A DNA stretch of 64,000 bases from Cotesia glomerata (lineage: Eukaryota > Arthropoda > Insecta > Hymenoptera > Braconidae), in the NCBI RefSeq assembly GCF_020080835.1, contig NC_058164.1, positions 10,300,142 through 10,364,141 on the forward strand, in the 5' to 3' direction. Position 1 is the stretch's first letter. Each line of letters opens with the position of its first letter. Both the position numbers and the translations under genes were made by a program. The notes beneath the pieces are model-generated. The model worked only from the letters and a program-made list of their open reading frames with translations. It did no database searches and had not been told where the DNA came from. Positions 47,718 through 59,434 of the stretch are shown piece after piece.

Positions 47718-47960
47718 TACACTGATAAAAAAATTGACAACTCAAGAGCTAAACTCTTGAACCAAGAATTCCATTTTGAAGAAAATGATTTTCTGGAGTC
47801 AAGAGAATAAATTCTTGACTCAAGAAAATTTTCGTAGACCAAGAATAATTTCTTAGCTCAAGAATTTATTCTCTTGACTCAAGAAAATCATTTTTTTCAA
47901 AATGATATTCTTGGTTCAAGAGTTTGGCTCTTGAGTCAAGTCAATTTTTTTATTAGTGTA
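47718..47960. mobile_element. TTGATTCAAG-type MITE
   Basis: It is almost fully palindromic. The ends tacactgataaaaaaattgac and gtcaatttttttattagtgta mirror each other, and the interior mirrors around about 47840. Confidence 0.75.
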
Positions 47961-48090
47961 TTAATTGTCATAAAATTATATGGGGTCAGTTGAACGAGTA
48001 GGTGTCGTTTACGCATATCCCGATGATACAAATGTATCAATTACCCAAATCCCGATGATACATATCCCAATTATTCAAATTTGAATCACA

Positions 48091-48751
48091 CACAGAAAAA
48101 AAGATTTCTTGACTGGAGAATAAAATTCTTGGCTCAAGTAAATTTTCGGGTGCCCGAAGAAAGACCGAAGTTGTCTTGGCCGAAGTAAAAATTTTTCTTG
48201 AAATTCTATTCTTGGTGGAAGTAATTTTTCTTGATTCAAATTATCATAAATACTTGATACAATAAATTTTTATATTGGATCAAGATTTTTACATACTTTA
48301 GGGAAGCAGCGCCACCTACTTCAGCTGAGAAAAAAATTTTCTCACCTTGAGAAAATTTTTCTCTTGAATATTAGATACCCATTTTAGATTATTTTAGCAC
48401 GCAATTATACATATTGAATGAAAGAAAATGGTTCAATATTATTTGATCTTCCCATTTGATATGTTTGTCAATAAAAATATTACTGAAAATTTATTATCGA
48501 GATATTTAATTTTTTGGAGCAAGAGAAAAATTTTCTCAAGACAAAAAAATTTACTTCTGTCACGAACTTAATTTTTTGGAGCAAGAGAAAAATTTTCTCA
48601 AAACAAGAAACGTATTTCTTGAAGCATGAGAATTAATTTTGTTGGGATAAGTGAAATTTCTTGTGTCAAAAAAAAATTTTTTTTTCGCCCAAGAAAATAA
48701 TTAGCAAGAAAAATATTTTCTTGGTTCAAGTGAACCATTCTTTCTGTGCAC
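48091..48751. mobile_element. large TTGATTCAAG-type MITE
   Basis: The ends cacacagaaaaaaagatttcttg and attctttctgtgcaca are inverted. The interior contains repeated ttttttggagcaagagaaaaattttctca units. Confidence 0.6.
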
Positions 48752-49239
48752 ATATACCCAATGATACATATATGCAATGATACATATCCCGATGATACAT
48801 ATCATAAAACAAAACAAAATCGCGGATAAAAAAAAATTAGTAAGACGGTTCACCCTACAGGCCATCCCTGCAACTTCCCGCTAATTCCATACCCGGGCGC
48901 TTAAAATTGTACTTTTGATGTTTTTGAGATTTTTGAGCTCAAAATATAATTTATGTGATATTTTGAGCTCGCAGAGCTCAAAGAGATAGTATTTATATGC
49001 ATTTGAGCTCTTCAAGCTCAAAAGTCTGATAGAAGTTTCATAGAACACTACTTTTGGAATTTTCAAACCGCAATAACTTTTGAATCGATCCACCGATTTT
49101 CACGCGGTTGGCGGCATTCGACGCAGTTTTATCAGCCTTATAAAGAATTTTCAGGTTTTAATTGATCGAACCAAAAATTTCGGAGTAATTTCGAAAAAAC
49201 ACTTTTTTCGGTTTTCTTTCGTTCACGATATCCCATAGA

Positions 49240-50756
49240 GGAAAGTACCACGGGGCCTAGCTTGGCCAAGCCTTGGCTCAACTATGTAAAACTCTGGGCC
49301 AAGCTTGTAAGCCAGGCTTGGCCCAGTCCTGGTTGAAGTCTGGGATGATAACGTCGGGCCAAGCCTGGTTACCAGGGCTGAGCCATAGTTAATTTTCAAG
49401 TCTGGCCCATGCCATTTGATAAAAAATGATAAAAAAGAATTATTGGAGTGTTATTTTTTTATTTTATTTTGTAAGTAAAGTAAATTCAAACCTAACTGTT
49501 GCTAATTATAAGAAATAAAGTGTGAAAATCGTATCCGTTCTTCTAATCGAGATTCGAACCCGAGCCGCGCGCTTGCCAGACCGATAACTAACCCCTACAC
49601 CGTACGACCGATAAGTTGATGCACATCTTATTATTCTGATAAGCTAAATCTATATAGTGACGAAGTGTGACGGTTTATTATTTATATAATTTATGTTATT
49701 TAATATTGTGTTTCGATGAAAATTAACTATTTTTACAAATGTTTATTATAGTTAAAAAAATGAAAGAGTCAAGTTGTTATATTACTTTAAACTTTGTACA
49801 TCGTTCTGTATATTTTTAATATCTTATGATAAATTTTCATGTTTAAAATTATCAATATTAAAAATTCAACTGTAAATTATTATATTTTAATTTTTTTAAG
49901 ACTACATCAATTTTGACGATATGCAATTGTCTTGGTTAAATAATAAATTTTAAATTTTAGAATTTGTTAACAAATATTCGTTAAACAATAAATGTTTACT
50001 GTTTAAAATTCTATTACTTAATGATTTATTAAGTTTGAATTTCCCATTGAATGGCTAAGGCTAGGTTACCCAATTCTGGCTCAAGTCTTGGTTGCCATTC
50101 AACGCCCATGGCTACAAAGAAAAAAAAATTTACTTAAATCAAGTAAATAATTTTTAAGAATTTCATCTTCTTGATTTGAGTAGAAAAATTCTTAAACTAA
50201 GAAATTTTTCTCGATTTAAGTAAATTTTATTTAATTAAAGAATTTTTCGTTTTGATTGAAGACAATTAAACTCTTCAAAGTTATTTTCTTGGTTCAAGAA
50301 TTTTTCTCTTGAATTAAGTTAATTTTTTTTTTCAGTGTAGGTTTCCCAATCTTGGCTAACCCTTGGGTAATCATTGTGGCCGTGACTGGGTGACCCAGTT
50401 CTGGCCCAGGCTCAGGTAATAATTGGGCCGACCAAGGCGTGGTTGCCCAGTCTTGGCTCAAGCTTGGGTCACCGATGAATCGCCAAGGCTAGGTTAGCCA
50501 ATCTTGGCACAAGCTTGGATAATTATTGGCATGGCCGAGGCTGGGTTAACCAGTCTTGGCCCACGCTTGGGTCGCCAATGAATGGCCAAGGCTGAGTTAG
50601 CCAGTCTTGGCCCAAGGTTGGGTAATCATTGGCATGGCCGAGGCTGGGTTAAACAGCCTGGCCCACGCATGGGCCAATACAGGTACGCCGAAGCTAGGTT
50701 TCCCAGTACTGGCCCAAGCCTGGCCCCTTTGTCAACTCTGGGGGTTTCCTGCATGG
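49240..50756 (-). repeat. CTTGGCC-rich dispersed repeat, copy B
   Basis: This is the inverted relative of 46430-47510, inserted in a HINE-like element. It has the same CTTGGCC units, the tRNA-like block at 49541-49612 and an end ccatagaggaaagtacc resembling copy A's. A TTGATTCAAG MITE is nested at 50114-50339. Confidence 0.65.
50114..50339. mobile_element. TTGATTCAAG-type MITE
   Basis: The ends tacaaagaaaaaaaaattta and ttaatttttttttcagtgta are inverted, with family interior units. Confidence 0.65.
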
Positions 50757-50976
50757 GATCTCTCGAACGAGTTAACCGATTTTGACCAGCTTGGTGGCGA
50801 TCGACGTGGTTTTTCATTGTCTAGAGCTGATTAGTTTTTGGAATCGATCGGTAGAGCCGTTTAAAAGTTATCAAAAAAAAACCACGTTTGAAAAAATTTT
50901 TTTTCTTAGTTTTTTTAAGATTTCTCAAAATCGACTGATCTGAATCGGTCCAAATTATACTCAAAATCTAAGTTTG

Positions 50977-51052
<76 letters not shown>

Positions 51053-51235
51053 GACACCGTGACAACCTCGCGGGAGTAGTCAGGGAAGCTTCCTATGATC
51101 TTCAAACGTCGAGATCTAATGAAAACTCGATTTCTGCAAAACGGGGTGAAAACAATAACTTCCCGATTTTTGAAAATCTTCGATTTTCTTAGCGGAAAGT
51201 TAAAAATATGTGGCGTCTTTATAATTATAATCCCC

Positions 51236-51480
51236 GGTAAAAAATAAGACGCTATAGTTGGATTAGCGAGTCTTTGCGCTTCGGGTATTTTTTGTTTTTG
51301 CCCCTACCATCTCAAATATATGCTTAAAAAATATTTAGTGCATATGGTTAGCATAAGGATACATTTAATTAGTTTTTGCTATCAATACGCATGTATCAGC
51401 TATAAAAATTAGATGATGGGGGCAAAAACTGAAAATACCCGAAGCGCAAAGACTCGCTAATCCAACTATACCTATTTTAC
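51236..51480. repeat. foldback repeat
   Basis: The arm tatagttggattagcgagtc and its complement close a hairpin with about 60-bp arms containing tttgcgcttcgggtatttt. Confidence 0.7.
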
Positions 51481-51487
51481 ACGCTTT

Positions 51488-51735
51488 ATATTAGCTTCAC
51501 TTGTATGTCAGTTTGTATGTCAGTTTGTCAGTAACTCTCCGTGGGTAATCTGCGCGCCTGCGGTCTTCCTTGGTTCTGGTAGCCGTTTCTCAGGCTCGCT
51601 CTCCGAAATCGAACTCTGATTCCCCGTATTTATAATATTTATAAATAATTATTTTTTATTAGCTTCACTTGTATGTCAGTATGTCAGTATGTCAGTATGT
51701 AACTCTCCGTGGGTAATTTGCGCGCCTGAATATTT
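51488..51735 (+). repeat. direct repeat pair
   Basis: Two copies of ttagcttcacttgtatgtcag...aactctccgtgggtaat.tgcgcgcctg begin near 51491 and 51659. Confidence 0.75.
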
Positions 51736-51827
51736 TTGATAATCAACAAATAATAGTTTAAAAAAACTAAAAAATCACGCTTTTATAAATAAACCAAACT
51801 AAAAAGTAAAAATAAATAATAGTTTAA

Positions 51828-52230
51828 AAACTAAAACACGCTTTTTATAGAAAACCAAACTAAAAAATAGAAAATAAATTTAAATTAAGAATAGTGTTAA
51901 AAATTTCAATAAATATAAATTAATAATAGTGTAAATAAAAAAAATGTATTTTATTTTTAAAAAAGCGTGGGGTGCTTTTTAAGATATTATCAAAATGATA
52001 ATCACTCTACTCATATCTGTCAATAAAATATTTATGACTATTGACACCATGCACCTCACGCTTTTTTTAAAATAAAATACATTTTTTTTATTTACACTAT
52101 TATTAATTTATATTTATTGAAATTTTTAACACTATTCTTAATTTAAATTTATTTTCTATTTTTTAGTTTGGTTTTCTATAAAAAGCGTGTTTTTAGTTTT
52201 TTTAAACTATTATTTATTTATTAATAATTT
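51828..52230. repeat. foldback repeat
   Basis: Arms of about 165 bp mirror each other (aacacgctttttatagaaaacc / ggttttctataaaaagcgtgtt) around a centre near 52000-52050. Confidence 0.75.
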
Positions 52231-52275
52231 TGTTTTGTTTTATGATATGTATCATCGGGATATGTAAATGATACA

Positions 52276-52532
52276 TTCATTCATTCAAAAGTTATTGCGA
52301 TTTGAAAATTCAAAAAATAGTGTTTTAGCAAGCTTCTATCAAACTTTTGAGCTCGAAGAGCTCAAAATCATACAAAAGCTATTTTTTTGAGCTCGAAGAG
52401 CTCAAAATAACACACAAATTGTATTTATGAGCTCGAAGAGCTCAAAAACGTCATCAGTGCAATTTCAAGCGTTTAGGTATAGAATTGGCGGGAAGTTGTA
52501 GGGATGGCCTTCACGGTCAACCGTTTTCCTAA
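52276..52532 (+). mobile_element. HINE-like element, copy 7, 5'-truncated
   Basis: It contains the GAGCTC units and the complete 3' end GCGGGAAGTTGTAGGGATGGCC...CGTTTTCCTAA, ending at 52532. Confidence 0.78.
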
Positions 52533-52537
52533 TTTTT

Positions 52538-52550
52538 AACTTCCCGCGAT

Positions 52551-52621
<71 letters not shown>

Positions 52622-53849
52622 GAGTATGTAAACCTCTCATAACTTTTGAATGGCTTGACCGATTCGATCGCGGTTGGCGACATTCGAAAGGGCTTGTTTA
52701 AACTTAGATTTTGGATATAATTTGGACCGATTCGGACCGATAGATTTCGAGAAATCTAAAAAAACTGTAAAAAATTTTTTTTTCAAAAGTGGTTTTTCTG
52801 GAATAACTTTCGAACGGCTCTATCGATCAACTCCAAAAACTAATCAGCTTTTAACCTTGAAAAACCACGTCAATCGCCGCTAATCTGGTCAAAATCGGTT
52901 GATTTATTCGAGAGATATCATACAGGAAAGAAAACCCAAAAAAGTGTTTTTTCGGAATTACTCCGAAATTCCTGGTTTGACCAATTGAAACTTAGAAATT
53001 CTTTATGAAGCTTAAAATACTGCGTAGAATGCCGCCAACCGCGTAAAAATCGGTTCATTCACCGAAAATTATTGTGGTTTGAAAATTCAAAAAATAGTGT
53101 TCTATGAAACTTTTATCAGACTTTTGAGCTTAAAGAGCTCAAAAGCATAGAAGAGGTATCTTTTTGAGCTTGGAGAGCCCAAAACAACACACAGATTGTA
53201 TTTTTGAGCTCTCAGAGCTCAAAAACTTCGTACACGGAAAAAAAATCCTATGAAAAATTACTATAGTAACATCGTAATCCAGGACTAGACTTTCAGTATC
53301 TCGATTTTTACGATGCTGCCGTCTACAGAATACAATTTGAATTATTGAAAATTACGATGTTATTTAGTAAATTTTTTTCCGTTAGAGCAAGTGAATAAGG
53401 ACGAATACTATATGTTTTAATAAAAGAGAGACAGAGTCTAGTAGTTTGCGACGCCACCACCGAAAGATGACCAACTGCTGTATCGAGGGTCTTATTATGT
53501 GACTGAACAGAAATTTTAGGTATTCCCTCCGATAGCGTGAGGGGATAAACCTTGGACTAGAGGCGGAGAGGACACCGGGTTCGATTCCTGGATGATACAG
53601 AATTATTTTTTCGGTGACCTAAACTTCTTTTTAATTTGAGTAATAGAAATTTACGATGTTGCATCGAATAAATTACGATATTTGAGTTCTGGTCCGGCAC
53701 TGCAATGTCCTATACTAATAATTACGATGTTTTCATTGTAATTTTTCGTACAATTTTCTTTCCGTGTAGGTGCAATTTTAAGCGCCCAGGTATTAACGGA
53801 ATTAGCGGGAAGTTGCTGAGATGTCCTTTAGCGTCAACCGTTTTCCTAA
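52538..53849 (+). mobile_element. HINE-like element, copy 8, head-to-tail with copy 7
   Basis: It begins AACTTCCCGC five T's after copy 7 ends. The 5' hairpin is shortened (AACTTCCCGCGATGG), the TG tract is 52553-52608, the internal blocks are complete, and the 3' end CTAA is at 53846-53849. A MITE (53231-53769) splits it after the GAGCTC units. Confidence 0.78.
53231..53769. mobile_element. TACACGGAA-ended MITE inside HINE copy 8
   Basis: The ends tacacggaaaaaaaatcc and ttttctttccgtgta are inverted. Internal 'attacgatgtt' units occur in both arms. A tRNA-like block lies at about 53528-53600 (gatagcgtgaggggataa, gggttcgattcct). Confidence 0.7.
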
Positions 53850-53904
53850 TTTTTTTTCTTGGAATGGTAGTTTATTATGTTTACTATCATTGAGTCAAAA
53901 CACG

Positions 53905-54940
53905 TCTAGTGGACCCCCCTTTTACCTTTTGGTGATAGAAGACTTATTAAAATATAATTATCGAAAGTAGTCATACCTAAAAATCATCACTCAAAAACAG
54001 TTTTTCAAAATTTTGAATTTAACAACAATTTTTTTAACAATAAAAATTTTCGGTACTTTTAATTAAAAAATAAATTGTGAAAAAGCTATTGCAGATAACT
54101 TAACGAAATTTTCAGCGATTATAGTAAAATATCTATATTTTCACATAAAAATCTTTTGCAAATTTAAGTTGTTTATTATCATATTTTTTATTAACTTTTA
54201 AGTAAACAAATTGAAATTTTAATGACTTCTCAGTACGATAATCGAATTTTTTTTTTTAGTAATACGCGATATACATTTAAGTTCTTCATTTCGAAATAAA
54301 ATTTCACTGCCCAGTATTAGTTTAAATAATATGAATTTTTATATGATGCAGGGGCAAACGGTACAAGTGCTCTGCGCGCTACTGAGCTTAGCCGTTAACG
54401 CTGTAGATCGCTACAAATTACATAATTATTTAATAAATGATTTTTACAATTCAATTTTTTTTATTTTTATTTATACTTTTAACAATATTTGTACAGAGTA
54501 ATCAAAATATATTTATTAAAGCATTATTAAGATTTAACAGTAGAATAAAATAAACATTTTAATAGAATATAGTAAAAAAATCAATCAATGCCTTAAAATA
54601 GTTCTTATTTTTTTTTCTGTTGTTTTCTGTTGTTTAAAAAATACTCAGGGAAATAACCTAACAATTTGATGAACTGATGAATGTATAATAAATATATCTT
54701 TTTTTAAATTTATTATTAAATTATATAATATATGTGTATTAAAAATGGGCAATAGTAATATTAACAAGTAACAATTAATATATTATTTATTAAAAGTTTG
54801 GGTTTGAGTTTTAAATATTATTGGCTTAATTCACCCCAAGCAGTGGTTCAATTTTCCCCAAGCGGGGGTCAATTGAACCATTCGACGCATTTGCATAAAT
54901 TAATAATTTTTAAGAATTCATGGTGTTTATTGTTTAATTT
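53905..54940. other. unassigned spacer between inverted HINE copies
   Basis: The DNA is AT-rich. Positions 54350-54430 are locally GC-richer. No coding signal was found. Confidence 0.4.
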
Positions 54941-55724
54941 ATATATTGATAATGATAGTAAACATAATAGACTACCATTTCAAGAAAAAAAATTAGGAAA
55001 ACGGTTGACCCTGAAGGCCATCCCTGCAACTTCCCGGCAAGTCTATACCTAAACGCTTGAAATTGCACTTATGACGTTTTTGAGCTCTTCGAGCTCATAA
55101 ATACAATTTGTGTGTTATTTTGAGCTCTCCGAGCTCGAAAAAATAGCTTTTGTATGATTTTGAGCTCTTCGAGCTCAAAAGTTTGATAGAAGCTTGATAA
55201 AACACTATTTTTTGAATTTTCAAATCACAATAACTTTTGAATGAATGAATTGATTTTCACACGGTTGGTGGCATTCGACGCAGTTCTTTAAGCTTCATAA
55301 AGAATCTTCAACTTTAAATTGATAGGACGAAAAATTTCGGAATAATTCCAAAAAAACACTTTTTTCGGTTTTCTTTCGTCAACGATAACTCACGAACGAA
55401 TCAACCGATTTTTACCGGACTGGCGGCGATCAACGTGATTTTTTGATGTTAAGAGCTGATTAGTTTTTGGAATTGATCGGTAAAGCCGTTTGAAAGTTAT
55501 TCCAAAAAACCACTTTTAAAAAAAATTTTTTTTGTAGTTTTTTTGCGATTTCTCATAATCTACCGGTCCGAATCGTTTCAAAGTATATTCAAAATCTAAG
55601 TTCAGTCAAGCCCTTTCGAATGGCATCAACCGCAATCGAATCGGTCAAGCCGTTCAAAAGTTACGAGAGGTTTACATACATCCATACACACAGACACCCA
55701 CACACACACCCACCCACCCACACA

Positions 55725-56206
55725 GGACAACCACACTAAGTGCCGAGGAACTCAGAGCTAAAGGACGGCAGAACAGCATCGCACGATGGCAATCGCAGTG
55801 GGACGCCGCGACAATAGGGAGATGGACACACCGTCTCATACCGAAGATCGACGTTTGGCTAAACCGAAGTCATGGCGAGGTCAATTACTATCTGACGCAG
55901 TTGTTGTCAGGACATGGATGTTTTCGGACGTATCTTCACCGCTTCAAGCATGATGATTCACCGGAGTGCCCATCCTGCCCAGGAATCAATGAAGACGCGG
56001 AGCACGTTTTCTTTGAGTGCCCACGATTTTACCCACAGCGAGATGAGCTGGAGATGATCCTAAAGAAGAAAATCCAACCAGAGACAATAGTAGAAACAAT
56101 GTTGTCATCAAGAGCCTCCTGGAACGCCATCAGCACATTTGCAACAGAAGTCCTCATAGACTTGCGTTCCATCGAAAGAAGAAGAAGAGCAAATGACAAC
56201 AACTAG
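55725..56206 (+). pseudogene. ORF2 C-terminus of LINE copy 2
   Basis: One open frame covers the region without stops up to TAG at 56204-56206. It has QWDAATIGRWTHRL, HGEVNYYLTQLLSGHGCFR, the motif CPSCPG...H...C (CCHC) and a basic tail RSIERRRRANDNN. It lacks endonuclease and reverse transcriptase, so it is non-functional, but it is less decayed than copy 1. Confidence 0.85.
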
Positions 56207-56463
56207 AAGAAAGGTAAAATAACACCTTAGCTACCAGAAGAAAGAGCAGTAGCTAGATCCTCCCCTCACGAAGTAATGCCTAACGGCGGTTTCCATGAGG
56301 GATTAGGGGAAAGAGGAAAAAGGGTTTAGGGTTTAGTGGGTAGGGGCGCTAGCGTCGAGTTTTAGTATGACACTGCGTCGAGTCGCCACATATCCAGGCC
56401 AAACAACTATGCCTAGAATCCGTAAAAAGGATTCCCCCCCCTTAAAACAAAAAAAAAAAAAAA

Positions 56464-56465
<2 letters not shown>
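55725..56465 (+). mobile_element. R1-clade LINE, 5'-truncated copy 2
   Basis: The last ~480 coding bases of ORF2, the 3' UTR and an A-tail are present. The 3' UTR matches the element at 16302-21909 (gtttagtgggtaggggcgct, gtcgagttttagtatgac). The flank cccacccacccacaca is repeated after the tail, so insertion was into CA/CCCA repeats in sense orientation. The exact duplication length is ambiguous in repeat sequence. Confidence 0.9.
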
Positions 56466-56541
<76 letters not shown>

Positions 56542-56697
56542 GACATACAGACATACAGACACCATCGCGGGAATAGTCAGGGAAGCTTCCTAAGACCTCA
56601 AAACGTCGAGAATTTTCTTAGCGGGAAGTTAAAAACTGCTAAACTTTTTTTGGTTTAATTGACCCCTTCCACCCCTACTTTAAAAAGTGTGCCAAAA

Positions 56698-56741
56698 AGT
56701 AGGAAGTTCCAGGGATGGCCTGCCGGTCAACCGTTTTTTAA
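56698..56741 (+). mobile_element. HINE-like 3' end fragment
   Basis: Only gtaggaagttccagggatgg, cctgccggtcaaccg and the following TTTTTTAA remain. Confidence 0.6.
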
Positions 56742-57440
56742 TTTTTTTAAATTTAAATCATGTGAGGGTATTGAAAAATTTTTTTCAAATAATTTTCTGT
56801 TTTCTGAAAAAATTTTGTATAATTTATGAAAAGTCATCGCGAAATAACACGAAATTTTTCTTAGTTCAGAAACTTTCTTTTTCGTGATTCAAGATAATTA
56901 AATTTTTTCAAGTTTCTTAGCTCAATATTTTTTTTGGTGCTAAGTTAACTATATTAGTTTCAAGTATCCTCACATAAGTTCTTAATAAGTTATCGAAGGT
57001 TATTAAAAAATTATTTCTTTCATGAAAAGTCATTAGTGGTTTTGTTTTCATAAAATTTTTAAGTGCCATATAGAGTTCAATTTTATTTCTAACCATATAA
57101 ATAACAAGTCGTAGAAAAATGAAAATTTTTTCCTCCGGATCTTAAACGACATGAGCTTGAAAAGGCTGTTAGATTTGTCGTCTTTGATATTTTTAATGAA
57201 AAAAATTATTGGTAAAAGAGCAATTCTTTCAAATGAAACTATAGTCTAAAAAATATCATTACAAAAAATTGTTTTTAATAAAACGTTAATAAAATAAGAA
57301 ATGAATAAGTTGGATAAATTATAAAAGATGCATTTGATTTTTACAGTGAAAGTGCAATTCTTAAAGAATAAAAAAAACGATGATGGAACGTTTGTATCGT
57401 GAAAAGAAACAATTATTAATGTTACTTACAATACAAAAAA
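56742..57440. other. unassigned DNA
   Basis: A TTGATTCAAG-like fragment is visible near 56850-56950. I see nothing else. Confidence 0.4.
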
Positions 57441-57459
57441 TAAAGTTGTAAGTAAATTG

Positions 57460-57830
57460 TTAAATCGGGAAAGCGAGATAAATAATGTGGATTGATGTAT
57501 ATATGTGTAAAAAAGACATTGCTTTAAAAGCGTGATGCATCTCTTCAACGGAAGGATCACATCGTCGTCCTCTTCTTATTCTTATTCTTTTCCCTTTCTT
57601 CTTTTTCTTTGGGTCTTTTTCTACTATCTCGACACTCTTGGCGCGTCGGTGAACTTCAAGCGTCTTTGCTGCGATTTTTCTCAAGAGGGTCTCATTTCTT
57701 TTTAAGCCGTTGACAATGCGGCAAATGAACCGAATTTGCGAAACTCTGAATTCTACTGATGGTCGAATGAGCTGCAGCCTTTCAACAACTGATGCAGTGG
57801 CACCACATGCTCGCCTTAGGCGTTAGAACT
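57460..57830 (-). other. possible decayed or partial coding region
   Basis: The minus strand has two adjoining open stretches in different frames: CGATASVVERLQLIRPSVEF and on to a stop (about 57815-57660), and EVHRRAKSVEIVEKDPKKKK with a basic tail (57684-57460). Amino-acid composition is less AT-driven than in other short ORFs here. I do not recognise either. They may be an exon pair, an old element or chance. Confidence 0.25.
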
Positions 57831-58802
57831 AACACTATTCAACGTGTCAAGAGAAGAAGATTCCACTTATCGTCTCTCTTATAATACCTATTTGCCCGTG
57901 GTGCTGATTCTACTGAAGCTGCTTCGCTAATGCAGTTGCTTCTTGAAACAGAAAACGCTTCTCTACTACCAAGAGTTCATTAAGAATTTATACTCTATAA
58001 TTTATTTTGTTTAAATTTCGTAAAAATATAATTTAAAAATTGCCATCGTTTCTTAAACGTGACACCCGTCAAAGATTTTCTGATGTGGTCATGTCAAGCT
58101 ATATATCGATACATACGTTCTAAGATGTTGTAACCCACATTTAGAAAATTTCACAGTAGACGGTAAAGACGGTTGATTTTTAACATAAGTTAAATGGGAT
58201 TCGGCGGATGAAAATACTTATTTAAAATCAGTTATTAGATAATTTGACCTCTAAATTTTTAATATAAAGAGCATAATATTGTTATTATACCATTTTTCTC
58301 AAAGAATCAAGCTGTCAAACTTAGTAGATTACAATATATTAGAACGTGGCTATCGATATGAGAATAAATGCATAACTTATTATAATTTTTTAATTTCGTT
58401 AGAAATGTCCTTGTTAATTAATATTTCGTATGAAACAAATTAGTTTAGTAACTGATTAAAATAAAAACCTATTACAGATAAGTTAAGAAGATAGAATAAA
58501 AATAGTGTTAAGTTTAAATGGTTTCAACGTAACAGTTTACATCGTCAAACGGAACTGATTTGTTTACTTTAGAGTATTAAAAAACTATTTTGATCCAAAA
58601 TAAATAATCTTGATCTAATAAGAAACTCAATTTGGAGACAACCGACTATTGCGTTTCGAGAATTTCTTGTCTTGAATTTTTTCATCTTGGATTGACAGTT
58701 TTACATCTTCTGTCAAAAGTATATTATCTTCGATCGATAGAATTAAATTCTTCATAGTAAAACAATTCTCTTTAACTAAGAATAATTTTTTCGGAATTTT
58801 TT
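57831..58802. other. unassigned DNA
   Basis: No gene or repeat was recognised apart from a TTGATTCAAG-like fragment at about 58560-58795. Confidence 0.4.
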
Positions 58803-58946
58803 AACTTCCCGCTAAGAAAATTAAAAATTTTAGAAAAAAAAGAAATCATTGATTTCGGTCCGATTTTCGAAAGTTCGGTTTTTATCAGATCTCCACATTT
58901 TGAGGTCCCAGGAAGCCATTCTGACTATTCCCGCCGAGATGTCCGG

Positions 58947-59023
<77 letters not shown>

Positions 59024-59190
59024 GATGTGGATGTATGTGTGTAAATAAATTTTTGTCGTACGGTTTCTCAAAAACGAATCAACCGATTAATTTTTGAGCT
59101 CGAAGAGCTTAAAATCTGAAAAACTGTGCTCGAGCTTGAAAATTTAGCGGGAAGTTCTAGGGTTGGCCTACGCGGTCAACCGATTTCCAG
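58803..59190 (+). mobile_element. HINE-like element, copy 10, short form
   Basis: AACTTCCCGCTAAG at 58803, (TG)n (58950-59021), one GAGCTC unit, GCGGGAAGTTCTAGGG and a 3' hairpin are all present. The internal 'aacggcttgac' blocks are deleted, which leaves a 388-bp element with both ends. The 3' terminus reads CCAG in place of CTAA. Confidence 0.7.
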
Positions 59191-59434
59191 ATTTTTATTT
59201 TTGATTTTAGAGTTAATTTTTTATTCTAATAAAGAGCGAAAAAAAATTTCGATTTAAACTTATTCAAAAATGTAATGAAGACTTTTATTCAGATGATGTA
59301 GGAAATGGCAAAAATCCGACAATTTTTAATATCCTTGAAATAAGTCGGTAAAATCTTGAATCAATGTTAACGCGTATACGCGTATATATACCATAATCCT
59401 ATTAAAGACGGAAATTCGTGGACGAAGAATACGT

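Larger units (their letters stand above)
48837..51201 (-). mobile_element. HINE-like element, copy 6, split by a CTTGGCC repeat
   Basis: The 3' part lies at 48837 to about 49240 (ttagtaagacggttcacc and the GAGCTC units). The 5' part lies at about 50757-51201 (ctctcgaacgagttaaccg, CA tract 50979-51050, 5' hairpin ending gcggaaagtt). Joining the two restores the family order, which shows the middle is an insertion. Confidence 0.75.
54994..56630 (-). mobile_element. HINE-like element, copy 9, split in its CA tract by a LINE
   Basis: On the minus strand the 3' end CTAA/CGGTT lies at 54994 and the 5' end AACTTCCCGCTAAG at 56630, with part of the 5' hairpin deleted. The CA tract is broken by the R1-like LINE copy at 55725-56465, and CA sequence continues on the far side (56466-56536). 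Confidence 0.78.
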
